A stretch of 64,000 nt of DNA from ELB16-189 sp018266435 (GTDB lineage Bacteria; Bacteroidota; Bacteroidia; Cytophagales; Cyclobacteriaceae), in NCBI GenBank assembly GCA_030123525.1, contig CP126125.1, positions 744,001 to 808,000 on the forward strand. The letters run 5' to 3'. Positions within the stretch are counted from its first letter, which is position 1, and every line of letters starts with the position of its first letter. The translations under genes and the position numbers were made by a program. This document shows positions 8,037 to 17,387 of the stretch, one piece after another. Under the pieces are notes generated by a model, which saw nothing but the letters and a program-made list of their open reading frames with translations, was not told the DNA's origin and did no database searches.

Positions 8037-9389
8037 ATGAAAAAATCATTTATCTACTTTACACTCTTACTGGCTATCAGCACGCTGGCACTCTTTATTC
8101 CGGCCGTGCCCGGGTCTATTCACACCGAAGGCATTAACTCAGGCGATGTAGGCTGGATGCTTGCCGCTTCAGCCCTCGTTTTGTTAATGACACCCGGCCT
8201 GGCTTTTTTTTATGGAGGCATGATCGATACCAAAAACATCATCTCTACCATGCTGCAAAGTTTTATTGCCATGGGCGTGGTGAGTGTGTTGTGGATTGTG
8301 GTGGGATTTAGTTTGGCTTTTGGCGACTCAATTGGTGGATACATCGGCAACCCGGCAACGTTTTTTATGTTTCAACATGTATTGGATGGAAAGCCGTGGT
8401 CATTGGCACCTACGATTCCACTGGTACTTTTTGCTTTCTTTCAATTGAAGTTCGCCATCATTGCTCCTGCATTGATTACGGGTACGTTTGCTGAGCGGGT
8501 TAAATTCAAATCGTACATTGTTTTTCTGGTTTTGTTCTGCCTGTTTATTTATGCTCCCTTGGCTCACTGGACATGGCACCCAAAAGGGTTCTTGTTTAAA
8601 CTGGGCGTGTTGGATTTTGCCGGTGGCACAGTAGTACACATGTCGGCCGGGTTTGCTGCGCTCATCGCATCCATCTACTTGCGAGACAAGTCAGCAGGGA
8701 AAGAGGCCATCGCCCCAGCCAATATTCCCTTTGTGTTGTTGGGTACTGGCTTATTGTGGTTCGGGTGGTTTGGTTTCAATGCCGGAAGTGCAATGAGTGC
8801 AGGCACATTAGCGACTTCGGCTTTTGCCACTACCAACACGGCTTCGGCTGCTGCGGGGCTGTGCTGGGTATTGTTTGATGTCGTGCGCGGAAAAAAACCT
8901 TCGGCTTTAGGATTTTGCATTGGTGCCGTGGTAGGACTGGTGGCCATCACTCCGGCAGCAGGTTTTGTTACCATTCCTTCCAGTTTATTTATTGGTACAG
9001 TGGCTGCGTTGATCAGCAATGTGGTGGTTCACTGGAAATCCAAAACTTCATTGGAAGACACACTGGATGTTTTTCCCTGTCACGGTGTGGGCGGATTGGT
9101 GGGTATGATCATGACTGCCCTGTTTGCCAACACGGCTGTTAACGGAGCAAACACAACGGGCAACGGATTATTTTTTGGAGAGACTGCCTTATTTAAAGTA
9201 CACCTGATCGGCCTGGTGGTGGTTATTGCTTATGTGACTATCGGATCATTCATCATCCTTAAGATTACTGATCTGTTTTCTTCGTTACAGGTCAGCTCGG
9301 AAGAAAAATTGGTAGGAAACGATTTGAGCCAGCATGGAGAAAATCTTTACCCGGTTGAAATAAGGAAACTCAATGAAAAAGCGGCATGA
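8037..9389 (+). CDS. amt: Ammonium transporter (Amt/MEP/Rh family)
   Basis: A 450-residue inner-membrane ammonium channel with an N-terminal signal-like helix and about 11 further membrane segments. The twin-histidine pore is visible as H201 in VVHMSAGFAAL and H349 in CHGVGGL. Other family signatures are FYGGMIDTKN near residue 58, FAERVKFKSY (151-160), and WFGWFGFNAGSAMS (241-254). An in-frame ATG exists 27 bases upstream (8010), but the one at 8037 gives a proper signal sequence. No PII (glnK) gene is adjacent, unlike in many bacteria. A putative porin follows after 55 bases, suggesting a two-gene unit for ammonium passage through both membranes. Confidence 0.95.
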   Translation: MKKSFIYFTLLLAISTLALFIPAVPGSIHTEGINSGDVGWMLAASALVLLMTPGLAFFYGGMIDTKNIISTMLQSFIAMGVVSVLWIVVGFSLAFGDSIGGYIGNPATFFMFQHVLDGKPWSLAPTIPLVLFAFFQLKFAIIAPALITGTFAERVKFKSYIVFLVLFCLFIYAPLAHWTWHPKGFLFKLGVLDFAGGTVVHMSAGFAALIASIYLRDKSAGKEAIAPANIPFVLLGTGLLWFGWFGFNAGSAMSAGTLATSAFATTNTASAAAGLCWVLFDVVRGKKPSALGFCIGAVVGLVAITPAAGFVTIPSSLFIGTVAALISNVVVHWKSKTSLEDTLDVFPCHGVGGLVGMIMTALFANTAVNGANTTGNGLFFGETALFKVHLIGLVVVIAYVTIGSFIILKITDLFSSLQVSSEEKLVGNDLSQHGENLYPVEIRKLNEKAA

Positions 9390-9444
9390 AGTGAATCCGT
9401 GAACACCACCTTGCCTTACTGGCAACCCCTAACCCCAAACCTAT

Positions 9445-10734
9445 ATGAAAAAATACCTACGCGCCATTTTGTTGTATTCATCAACCACCACAGTAGCTGT
9501 TCCTGTTTGCGCTCAGGCTGTAACCGAAGCGAAAGAGAAAGAAGAAAAGCCAAAAGTAACTTTGTCGGGGTATATCGATTCATACATCCTTCATGCCTTC
9601 AATAATCCCAAGTCAGGCACGTTGATGGGCAACCCGCAAGTAAATGACGGATCTCCGGCAGGCCGTGCATTTGATCGGTTAACCGATCAGTTCTCGCTTG
9701 GATTGGTGCAAACCAAGTTTACATATTCTGATAAGCAATCAGATTTAGTAATTGATCTTACGTTTGGCCCCAATGCACAGTTGGGCAACTTTGGCAACAC
9801 CCCGCCTGTTACCAACAACAGCAATTACAACACCAACCTTTGGTATGCCAGCGGTGCTAACAGCGGTTATGTCAATCAATTATATGGAACATCAGCAGCC
9901 ATTAAGCAGGCCTATTTTACATATAAACCTACTGACCGGTTAAGTTTTACTGCCGGCCAATTTGGAACGCACATCGGCTACGAAGTGATTGATGCACCCA
10001 TCAATTACAACTACTCGCTCTCCAATCTATTTAATAACGGACCGTTCTATCATGTCGGGGTAAAGGCCAATTATGTGCTGACTGACCAGGTGGCTCTTAT
10101 GGCCGGCTTAGTTAATAACTGGGATAACTTATTCGACAACAATTCTCAAAAATCTGCGATCGGCCAACTCTACCTCACACCCATGAAGGGGTTAAATATT
10201 TATGTAAACTATATTGGCGGTTACGGAGATGACACCCATCTGGCCTCGGTAGCAACCGCTACCGGTCATGCTTATCTGAATAACTATGTGCGCCAGTTGT
10301 TTGATGTGGTTGCGGGCTATCAAATCACCTCTTCGTTTTATGTGGGGCTCAATGCTGCCTACGGAGTCTATCATTTTCACGCAACTGGCTCAGATGCCAA
10401 TGCAATTCGGGCTGCTTACGGAAGCACCCAACCCGGTTGGGGTGGAGTAGCCTTATACTCCAATTATGCCATCACTGATGTCATTGGCATTGGGGCTCGT
10501 TGTGAATATTTTAATGATCAAAATGGTGTGCGCTATTTGGGAACCATCAATCGGTCGCTCACGATTACTGCGCCAATCACGTTGGCGGATGGTCACCTCA
10601 CGGTAAAACCCGAATTGCGAATAGATGTTGCTGCAAATACGAGAAATGGAGAATATTCTTACTATGAAAACAGCAAAGGCAATGGTGTAAACGGACAACA
10701 AACCTTTGGTGCTGCATTCATTTATAAGTATTGA
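9445..10734 (+). CDS. Outer-membrane beta-barrel porin (OmpL-like)
   Basis: A 429-residue outer-membrane protein with a signal peptide (about 1-26, ending near VCAQA). Many amphipathic strands end in aromatic residues, and the last residues are AAFIYKY, with the terminal aromatic typical of barrels. It matches the putative beta-barrel porin-2 type of Bacteroidota, including the N-terminal VTLSGYIDSYILHAFN and central AYFTYKPTDRLSFTAGQFGTHIGYE pattern. Such genes are often next to amt genes, as here. It probably provides a diffusion path for small solutes, perhaps ammonium or amines; the substrate is an inference from the neighbour only. Confidence 0.8.
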   Translation: MKKYLRAILLYSSTTTVAVPVCAQAVTEAKEKEEKPKVTLSGYIDSYILHAFNNPKSGTLMGNPQVNDGSPAGRAFDRLTDQFSLGLVQTKFTYSDKQSDLVIDLTFGPNAQLGNFGNTPPVTNNSNYNTNLWYASGANSGYVNQLYGTSAAIKQAYFTYKPTDRLSFTAGQFGTHIGYEVIDAPINYNYSLSNLFNNGPFYHVGVKANYVLTDQVALMAGLVNNWDNLFDNNSQKSAIGQLYLTPMKGLNIYVNYIGGYGDDTHLASVATATGHAYLNNYVRQLFDVVAGYQITSSFYVGLNAAYGVYHFHATGSDANAIRAAYGSTQPGWGGVALYSNYAITDVIGIGARCEYFNDQNGVRYLGTINRSLTITAPITLADGHLTVKPELRIDVAANTRNGEYSYYENSKGNGVNGQQTFGAAFIYKY

Positions 10735-10762
10735 ATTTTATGCGATTATAAAAAAATGGTTA

Positions 10763-11347
10763 GTGATAAAGCCTTCTTTTATTTTCATATTGATTTTTAG
10801 CGTCACACGAATTAATGTTGAGGCTCAATTAGTTGCCGGATCTTCCGTTTCTCAAGAGGTAAAATTTGAAAATGTGGTACTGGCTGACTCGCTAACAAAA
10901 AGTCAGTTGTTCAAAAACGCGATGGCATGGATTAGAAAGCTGGACCAAAACGATGAGCATTTTGACCTGAAACTAAAAGATTCCATCGATGGTAAAATGA
11001 ACGGCCTGTGTTCATTTTTTGTGTATTCACAAAACGGGATTCTCAAAAAAATTTCAGGAACGGTCAGCTATGATCTTTCCATAGATGTGAAGGATAAAAA
11101 ATACCGCTATCAATTCAATCATTTTCTTTTTCATTATTATAAACAAGACCGGTATTATAACATGGTGGCCACTGGCAAGGTCAAATCCTTACAAGAAATA
11201 AAAGCCCCGGGGTGGCAAAGATTATGGACGAGCCACCGCTTGAATACCATCAATAAAATGATCGTAAACTGTCGGCAGTTAGAGCTGCAAATGAACGTGA
11301 AGGAGAAAAAAATATCCAATAAAATTCAAAAAGAGGTAGAATGGTAA
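10763..11347 (+). CDS. Secreted DUF4468-like protein
   Basis: A protein of about 194 residues when read from the GTG at 10763, which gives the signal peptide MIKPSFIFILIFSV...EAQ. An upstream ATG (10706) in the same frame overlaps the end of the porin gene and gives a poor signal, so GTG is preferred. Residues after the signal show the DUF4468 pattern: ADSLTKSQLFKNAMAWIRK, then FFVYSQNGILKKISGTVSYDL and SIDVKDKKYRYQFNHF. The function of the family is unknown. It follows the porin closely and may be in the same transcript as amt. Confidence 0.65.
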   Translation: MIKPSFIFILIFSVTRINVEAQLVAGSSVSQEVKFENVVLADSLTKSQLFKNAMAWIRKLDQNDEHFDLKLKDSIDGKMNGLCSFFVYSQNGILKKISGTVSYDLSIDVKDKKYRYQFNHFLFHYYKQDRYYNMVATGKVKSLQEIKAPGWQRLWTSHRLNTINKMIVNCRQLELQMNVKEKKISNKIQKEVEW

Positions 11348-11380
11348 GCAAAGAATTTGCCCGGACTCTACCTCTGATAA

Positions 11381-12448
11381 TCAAATTTTTTCTACGCCCA
11401 GTCCCGGTTTGTCTGAGCAGCTCATGATTCCGTCTTTCAAAATAAATCCACCCTTCACAGCATCACGGGCCAGGTCAAGACTTCCATCAAGATCAATGTA
11501 CTTGGTGTTGGCACATGAGAACGCCACATGCAGTGCAGCCGTGATACTTACAATGCTCTCGTCATTGCAGCCCCAGAAAAGTTCAACCCCCTCTTGTGCT
11601 CCAATGTCAGCAATCTTCAGGGCCTGACTCACACCCCCGCACTTCATCAGTTTGATATTGAAAATGCCTGTAGCACGCGGAGGTTTCACCAACTCAAGCG
11701 CGCTCTTTGGGGTTAATAACGATTCATCGGCTGCAATAATTTTCCTGATCTCATCCGGCAATTTTCTGGTTGCCTCCACTTCTTTGGCCGGAAGTGGTTG
11801 CTCAATCAGTTCAATGTCCAGGTGCTTGGTTTTATTGTAAAACTCAATGGTTTTTTCAGGTGTGTACCCTTGGTTGGCATCAATACGGATAACAAATTTT
11901 TTACCAAACTTCTCGCGCAACTTCACCATGCGCTCAATGTCTTCGTGCAGGTCAATGCCCAATTTTACTTTCAATACTTTAAACCCGCGTTCGCCATATT
12001 CTTGTGCTTCTTTAAGTGTTTCTTCTACATTTTTAATTCCGATGGTATTAGAAGTGGGGAGCGACTGTATTTTTTGTCCCAAGTATTTAACCAGGGGGAT
12101 TCCTAAAAATTTTGTAAACGCATCGTATAAGGCAATATCCAGGGCAGCACGGGCAGCCGGGTTTTTAGGAAACTTCTGCCAAACCTCAAACGTGAGTTGA
12201 TTGAGCTCGCGAATATCGCGCCCAACTAAAAATGAAATATTGTTTTCAGTCAATGCAGCAGCACACTGTTCAAAACTTTCTCCCGTTACGTATTCACTGG
12301 GGTTTCCGGCTCCGATACCCGTCACCCCATTGTCCAGGGTGATCTCAACAAAAGCGTTATTCACTTCGTCAACAGTTTTGAAGGCGATGGTGTAGGGTTT
12401 GGTGTTGCCCAGGTCAGCTGACCAGGATTTGATGGATTTGATTTTCAT
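11381..12448 (-). CDS. Dipeptide epimerase (L-Ala-D/L-Glu epimerase or DgcA-like racemase)
   Basis: A 355-residue enolase-superfamily enzyme of the muconate-lactonising/dipeptide epimerase group. The two catalytic lysines are K162 (in VLKVKLG) and K266 (in FNIKLMK). The metal ligands are D190 (RIDANQGY), E216 (ELIEQPL) and D241 (AADESLL). The D319-x-D321 motif typical of Ala-Glu epimerases is present in YIDLDGSLD. The enzyme epimerises L-Ala-D-Glu from recycled peptidoglycan to L-Ala-L-Glu. When paired with a DUF1611 gene, as here, it may instead be DgcA, which racemises N-acetyl-D-glutamate. It is followed 61 bases upstream on the same strand by that DUF1611 gene. Confidence 0.88.
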   Translation of the reverse strand: MKIKSIKSWSADLGNTKPYTIAFKTVDEVNNAFVEITLDNGVTGIGAGNPSEYVTGESFEQCAAALTENNISFLVGRDIRELNQLTFEVWQKFPKNPAARAALDIALYDAFTKFLGIPLVKYLGQKIQSLPTSNTIGIKNVEETLKEAQEYGERGFKVLKVKLGIDLHEDIERMVKLREKFGKKFVIRIDANQGYTPEKTIEFYNKTKHLDIELIEQPLPAKEVEATRKLPDEIRKIIAADESLLTPKSALELVKPPRATGIFNIKLMKCGGVSQALKIADIGAQEGVELFWGCNDESIVSITAALHVAFSCANTKYIDLDGSLDLARDAVKGGFILKDGIMSCSDKPGLGVEKI

Positions 12449-12509
12449 GAATGTGCAGTAGGTATAAAGGGTTAGTACAAAAAATTGAAAAATGTAATAT
12501 AATAGTTTA

Positions 12510-13574
12510 TTATCTCTTCTTAATCATCTTTTCAAATAACGGCACGAGTTTTTCAACACCATCTTCCAATGGAAGAATCACCGGTATACCCAGTTCATTT
12601 TCTTTTGTTGTTGCCCATTCGCGGGCTTCTGCTTCTTTCATCTTTAATGAATTTACTGTTACGGCTACTGTTGGTGCGCCATAGATTTTGATGAGGTCAA
12701 TTTCATCTTTCACATCCGGAATAGTGGCTTTGTAATTTTCAAGGCCTTTGTATTTTTTACGTGGTGGGTTATGCTGTAGTATGGCTGCATCGGCATCGGC
12801 ACTCACGATCCATTCTGACCCGGCTGGTCCGCTCGGGTTTCTTAAACTGGATTGACCTTCTATGAAAATAATATCGGGTTTAGCTTCGCGCCAGCATTTT
12901 ACAATGGCGTGTTCCATCTCACCTGAAATAAAATCGTTGAGTGTGCTGTCGAAAATAAAACCATACTTCGCTCCTTGCATCCATCCGGTTTGGCCGGTGT
13001 AAATCATTTCTGCTTTGTAGCCTGCTGCGCGCATGGCTTGCATCAAAAAGCGGGTGGTCGTGCGTTTACCTAAGGCACAGTCGGTGCCAAGAACGGCAAT
13101 CTTCGGGCATTTTACTTTGCTGATATCGCCTGACCAGAAATGAAGGTCTTTAAACTTTTTAGGCTTGCGCACATCTACGATCTGCACTTTTTTCTTTTTA
13201 GCCAGTGCAACCAAATCCGGATGGTCTGAAACATAATCGTGCAGCCCGTTCACAATACCATAGCCCATGCTTATGGCCTCGCGCAACATGGCCTGAAATT
13301 CTTTGGGCAGCACACCGCCTTTGGTGGCTACTCCGATAATGCAAAACTTGACTTTCTTTTTTGATTGTTTGGCAAACTCTTTCAGTGAGGCATACACCGG
13401 TATATTTCTTTTTTTTCCATCCAGCACCTCACCGGCATCTTGGCCGGGATGTTTTTTGTCGATGACACCAAGAATGTTGAACCGCTCGGTTCCGCGGATC
13501 AGACCATGAGCCGTTTTACCGTGTTCTGTATTTAAGTAACCGGCCGTGATGATGAGAGCATTGCTTTTTGGCAT
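12510..13574 (-). CDS. DUF1611 family protein (DgcN-like)
   Basis: A 354-residue soluble protein of the DUF1611 family. The N-terminal half (about 1-150) is Rossmann-like (ALIITAGYLNTEHGKTAHGLIRG). The C-terminal half has a P-loop-like motif, VLGTDCALGKRTTTR, with G163, K170 and T172, followed by IYTGQTGWMQG and DIIFIEGQSSLRNP. In marine Pseudoalteromonas, DUF1611 protein DgcN N-acetylates D-glutamate, and the product is racemised by an epimerase-like DgcA. This pair has the same make-up. The role here could be D-Glu catabolism or cell-wall peptide recycling. ATG at 13574. Confidence 0.8.
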   Translation of the reverse strand: MPKSNALIITAGYLNTEHGKTAHGLIRGTERFNILGVIDKKHPGQDAGEVLDGKKRNIPVYASLKEFAKQSKKKVKFCIIGVATKGGVLPKEFQAMLREAISMGYGIVNGLHDYVSDHPDLVALAKKKKVQIVDVRKPKKFKDLHFWSGDISKVKCPKIAVLGTDCALGKRTTTRFLMQAMRAAGYKAEMIYTGQTGWMQGAKYGFIFDSTLNDFISGEMEHAIVKCWREAKPDIIFIEGQSSLRNPSGPAGSEWIVSADADAAILQHNPPRKKYKGLENYKATIPDVKDEIDLIKIYGAPTVAVTVNSLKMKEAEAREWATTKENELGIPVILPLEDGVEKLVPLFEKMIKKR

Positions 13575-13628
13575 AGGGTAGATTTTAGCGTGCGAAAATA
13601 CGTTGAAAGTTTGTTGTTGCGCAAGTGG

Positions 13629-14876
13629 TTAGTGATCGTAATGTAACCGAAAATTGGAAAGATCAGGGGTTTGCTTGCGTTTTCGTTTCAACTCATATTT
13701 ATAAACCATCTTTCCCAGGTTTTTCATAAACGGGTAGCCGAGTTCTTTGTATTCATACGTGCTGTCGTTGTAGATACCATCGGTATTGGTATTGATTACG
13801 GCCGAAAGCATAAATTCAATATTGTTTTTAAAATCAACGATATAGGCATTATCCAGCAAATACCCGTAGGCATCTCCTACTTTATTGAAAATGCGGATGT
13901 GGTCAGGAATTTTACCATGACCATCGCCATGCATCAAGAATTTGCAGTAAGCATCAATATAGTTTTTGTCATTTTGATAAGCCGGGTACTTTGTTTCGCG
14001 TGGCAACTGCGACATGTATTTCATAACAAACTGGTGTTGGCTTTCAGTGAGGTTAAATCGTTTTTTAGGATTGATCATTTCTGGGAATAACACTGCTTTC
14101 AAAATTTCCTGTTGTTCTTGCAGCGGGTAAAAATTTTTGTAAGTAAAATTGAAAGGCCGATGAATAATCTTACCGTCTTTTTCATACCCTATGCCTTTGA
14201 AGACCTTGCGGGTGGGTTTGATGGAATCAGGATTAATGAGCATGGGCTGAGAATAAATCAATGAATCGTGGCGAACAAAACGAACGGCTTCGGTGTGCCG
14301 GTTTTGGTCAGGTGTAAGTGGCCGCTCAAGCCGGTGGAGTACACGCATATTGTATCCTTTGGCTTTAAGTCGTTCATTCGTTTCTTTTTGCCCAACAAAC
14401 TCATACAGTCGGTTAAACGCATCATTGTCACTCACAATTAAGATTTTTTTAGCATAATGAGCCACAGACGGTAACCCGTTTTCTGAAGTGGAGTCTTTTT
14501 TGACCGAAAACTGCCCGGCATAAACACTGTCATTAAACATGGGTGTAAATTCATTCAGTCCGCGTATCTGCAGCTGGTTCAATTTTTCAAAAGCCAGCAA
14601 AACCTGAGGTAACTTCACTGTGCTGGCCGGATAAAAATAATTAGTTGAGTCAACATTAAAATAAAATGATTTGAAATGGGCGCGATTCAGAGAGTCACGG
14701 TTGATCTGCGTATAAATGATTTGTACCTGCAGCGTGTCGCGGTCTTTTAATATGCGTTTAAATTGGTGCGGGTGTTGCTTCATCATGTTTTCCACCAGTG
14801 CCTGGTTTTCAGTCAACCGTGGAGTACACGAAGTAACCGCCCACCCCACTACTGCTGCTGCTATAATTTTTTTCAT
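13629..14876 (-). CDS. Class A beta-lactamase-like serine hydrolase lipoprotein
   Basis: A 415-residue protein from the ATG at 14876; an upstream ATG at 14897 would add seven residues that spoil the signal. The N-terminus MKKIIAAAVVGWAVTSC is a lipoprotein signal with C17 as the lipidated cysteine. The hydrolase fold shows S85-T-V-K88 (nucleophile motif), S149-D-N151, and a KVG motif in FNKVGDAYG in place of KTG. It is longer than class A beta-lactamases and matches the beta-lactamase2 serine hydrolases of Bacteroidota, probably periplasmic peptidases or carboxypeptidases. Convergent with nothing; transcribed toward the DUF1611 gene and divergent from the GH3/beta-lactamase fusion, which fits a cell-wall theme. 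Confidence 0.82.
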   Translation of the reverse strand: MKKIIAAAVVGWAVTSCTPRLTENQALVENMMKQHPHQFKRILKDRDTLQVQIIYTQINRDSLNRAHFKSFYFNVDSTNYFYPASTVKLPQVLLAFEKLNQLQIRGLNEFTPMFNDSVYAGQFSVKKDSTSENGLPSVAHYAKKILIVSDNDAFNRLYEFVGQKETNERLKAKGYNMRVLHRLERPLTPDQNRHTEAVRFVRHDSLIYSQPMLINPDSIKPTRKVFKGIGYEKDGKIIHRPFNFTYKNFYPLQEQQEILKAVLFPEMINPKKRFNLTESQHQFVMKYMSQLPRETKYPAYQNDKNYIDAYCKFLMHGDGHGKIPDHIRIFNKVGDAYGYLLDNAYIVDFKNNIEFMLSAVINTNTDGIYNDSTYEYKELGYPFMKNLGKMVYKYELKRKRKQTPDLSNFRLHYDH

Positions 14877-14936
14877 GTATAAGATTCGTTCTTTCAATTA
14901 TCTTTGAAAAACAAGGTAGCAATTTATTGAAATACG

Positions 14937-17357
14937 ATGAGCAGGATTTATTTGGTCTTATTTTTATTTCTGTTTTTCCAAACGGGCCACGCACAAGATA
15001 GGCGGGCAAAGTGGGTCGATAGTATTTTTAACAAACTTTCAAAAACTGAAAAAATCGGACAACTCATTTCTGTTTCCTACGCTTCAAACTCTTCTACTGA
15101 AGAGGCAAAGTTGCTAACCGAACTGGTACATGAAAATAAAATCGGAGCGTTAACCCTGGCACACGGCAGTCCGGTTTTTCAGGTAAAATTTGTCAACACC
15201 ATTCAATCATTAGCCAAAATACCGGTGCTGATCGGTGCCCAACTTTCTGACGGGTTGCCATCGGTGATGGACAGCACCATGAGTTTCTATAATCCGGCTG
15301 TAGTAAACGCGCTTACCAATGACACCCTGGTAAGTGAACTGAATGCAGAGATTGCCCGACAAATAAAATTATTGGGTATTAATCAAGTCATAAAAAAAAG
15401 AGCAGAACCCCTGACTGACTTAACCCCGTTTCAAGATAAAAAAAATGGTGACTTAGAATTGCAGAGGCTGATAGCCAACTCTGAATTTATTTTTTTGTCT
15501 CCTTCATCTGTTGATCCGTTTATCAAATTGGTTTTAAAGACAACGAAGAAAAAGAATTTTCCTGTTTTCCTTCTTGATAGCGCTGCGAAAAAAATCCTGA
15601 CAAAGAAGTACGAAGCTCATGTTGATCATTTTGAAAAACTATCAACGGATAATTTAATTGAAAAACTTCACCAGCCCTCAGCCCTCTTGTTGAAAGAACA
15701 AATAGCGGCTGCTTCAATAAAAATTGCCGGCAATGCAGCAGGAGTAATTCCAGTCAAAAGACTGGATGACAAAACATTTTCAGTAATTAACATTGGTGAG
15801 CCTGACGAAAATGAATTTACCCGGTATCTGCAAAAATATGCAGCGTTTAATCCTTTATCCATAAAAGCCTTGGCCGACACATCAATCATTCATTCACAAG
15901 TAAAAGCATCTGATTTTTTAGTCATTGGTTTGTTTTCTAAAGTGCTGGCTGAACAACCCGCTGTCAAAAACCTGATTGGCCGGTTGAGCAAGCAACACCA
16001 AATCAGTATTTGTCAGTTCTATACGGCCGATTCTGTTTATACAAAAAATTTGCTCGTAATACTATGTCATGATCGTGCAGAGGGAATTCCCAAAGCAGCC
16101 GTTGAAAAAATTTTTGGCGGAAGCCAATGGAATCGTTTCTCTTATGCCATACCTGAGGATGGTGGCATGGATAGCCACACCTTGGATAAGATTGAATCAA
16201 TAGCCAACGAAGCCATTGCCATGGGCGCTACTCCGGGCTGCCATGTACTCATTGCCCGCCACGAAAAAGTGGTGTACGAAAGATCATTTGGCTCGCTCTC
16301 CTATAACAAAAAAAATCCGGTTACTGATGAAACAATTTACGACCTCGCCTCGGTTACAAAAGTTTCGGCAACCCTACAGGCCATCATGTACCTCTACGAC
16401 AAAGGGATGATTGACCTCAACAAAAAAGCTTCGGTGTATTTGCCCGAATTGAAAGGCTCAAACAAAGAAGACATGATCATCAAAGACATTCTTACTCACC
16501 AAGCCGGGCTTTGGCCGTACCTGCCTTTTTGGGAAAAGACTGTAAAAGACTCAGTAGTACACAATATCTATTACGGCCACAAAGCAAGCCCTGATTTTCC
16601 CTTCCCGGTTGCTGATCATTTGTTTGCCGCCAAGTCAATGAAAGACTCGTTGTGGCAATGGATCATTAAATCCAAGATTCGTGATAAGTCTGCCCGATCG
16701 GTTTATGATTACCGATACAGCGACATGGGGTTTTACATCATGCAGCACCTGGCCGAAAAAATGCTGAATATGCCGTTAGAAATTTTTCTGCAAAAAATAA
16801 TTTACCAGCCCATCGGGGCATATACTACTGGCTACTTGCCGTTGCAAAAGTTTCAACCCGATCGAATTGCACCCACCGAAAATGACACGCTCTTTAGAAA
16901 AAGTTTGTTGGTGGGCTATGTTCATGATCAGGGTGCGGCCATGCACGGAGGCATTGCCGGTCATGCCGGGCTATTCAGTTCGGCCAACGACCTTGCCAAA
17001 CTTGGTCAGCTCTGGCTGAACAAGGGCAGTTATGGAGGTGTGCAAATTTTTAAACCCGAAACGGTTGATTTCTTTACGGCCAAGCAGTATGAAGGCAGCA
17101 GGCGCGGACTTGGTTGGGACAAACCCGTGCTCAACGACTGGAGCAGCCCCACTTCGTTATTTGCTTCATCCAAAACATTTGGTCACACCGGCTTCACTGG
17201 CACGTGCATTTGGGTAGACCCTGAGTTTGATTTGATTTATGTTTTTCTTTCTAACCGGGTCAATCCTGATATGAACAATGCAAAACTCATCCGTGCCAAC
17301 ATTCGTCCGCGCATTCAAGACGTAGTTTATCAATCCATCTTTAATTATTGCAAATAG
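14937..17357 (+). CDS. Degenerate GH3 domain fused to beta-lactamase-like serine hydrolase
   Basis: An 806-residue exported protein (signal 1-20, ending GHAQ). Residues about 24-400 follow a NagZ-like GH3 plan, with WVDSIFNKLSKTEKIGQLI, LAKIPVLIGAQLSDGLPSVMDST and the C-terminal KKILTKKYEAHV. However, the segment with the catalytic KHxxGHG and S/TDx motifs is missing and the chain is shorter than intact family members as I know them (about 950-1000 residues). Residues about 410-806 form a class C beta-lactamase/DD-peptidase-like domain with S472-V-T-K475, YRYSDMGFY and an HTG motif in FGHTGFTGT. The hydrolase half looks active; the GH3 half probably only binds. Divergently transcribed from the lipoprotein hydrolase, 60 bases apart. 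Confidence 0.8.
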   Translation: MSRIYLVLFLFLFFQTGHAQDRRAKWVDSIFNKLSKTEKIGQLISVSYASNSSTEEAKLLTELVHENKIGALTLAHGSPVFQVKFVNTIQSLAKIPVLIGAQLSDGLPSVMDSTMSFYNPAVVNALTNDTLVSELNAEIARQIKLLGINQVIKKRAEPLTDLTPFQDKKNGDLELQRLIANSEFIFLSPSSVDPFIKLVLKTTKKKNFPVFLLDSAAKKILTKKYEAHVDHFEKLSTDNLIEKLHQPSALLLKEQIAAASIKIAGNAAGVIPVKRLDDKTFSVINIGEPDENEFTRYLQKYAAFNPLSIKALADTSIIHSQVKASDFLVIGLFSKVLAEQPAVKNLIGRLSKQHQISICQFYTADSVYTKNLLVILCHDRAEGIPKAAVEKIFGGSQWNRFSYAIPEDGGMDSHTLDKIESIANEAIAMGATPGCHVLIARHEKVVYERSFGSLSYNKKNPVTDETIYDLASVTKVSATLQAIMYLYDKGMIDLNKKASVYLPELKGSNKEDMIIKDILTHQAGLWPYLPFWEKTVKDSVVHNIYYGHKASPDFPFPVADHLFAAKSMKDSLWQWIIKSKIRDKSARSVYDYRYSDMGFYIMQHLAEKMLNMPLEIFLQKIIYQPIGAYTTGYLPLQKFQPDRIAPTENDTLFRKSLLVGYVHDQGAAMHGGIAGHAGLFSSANDLAKLGQLWLNKGSYGGVQIFKPETVDFFTAKQYEGSRRGLGWDKPVLNDWSSPTSLFASSKTFGHTGFTGTCIWVDPEFDLIYVFLSNRVNPDMNNAKLIRANIRPRIQDVVYQSIFNYCK

Positions 17358-17387
17358 ACGCCTTCGGTGAGTTCGTTGTTTAATAAA

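Noticed and set aside
9399..9605. A 68-codon frame at the start of the porin gene
   Set aside because: It is an out-of-frame shadow of the porin signal region.
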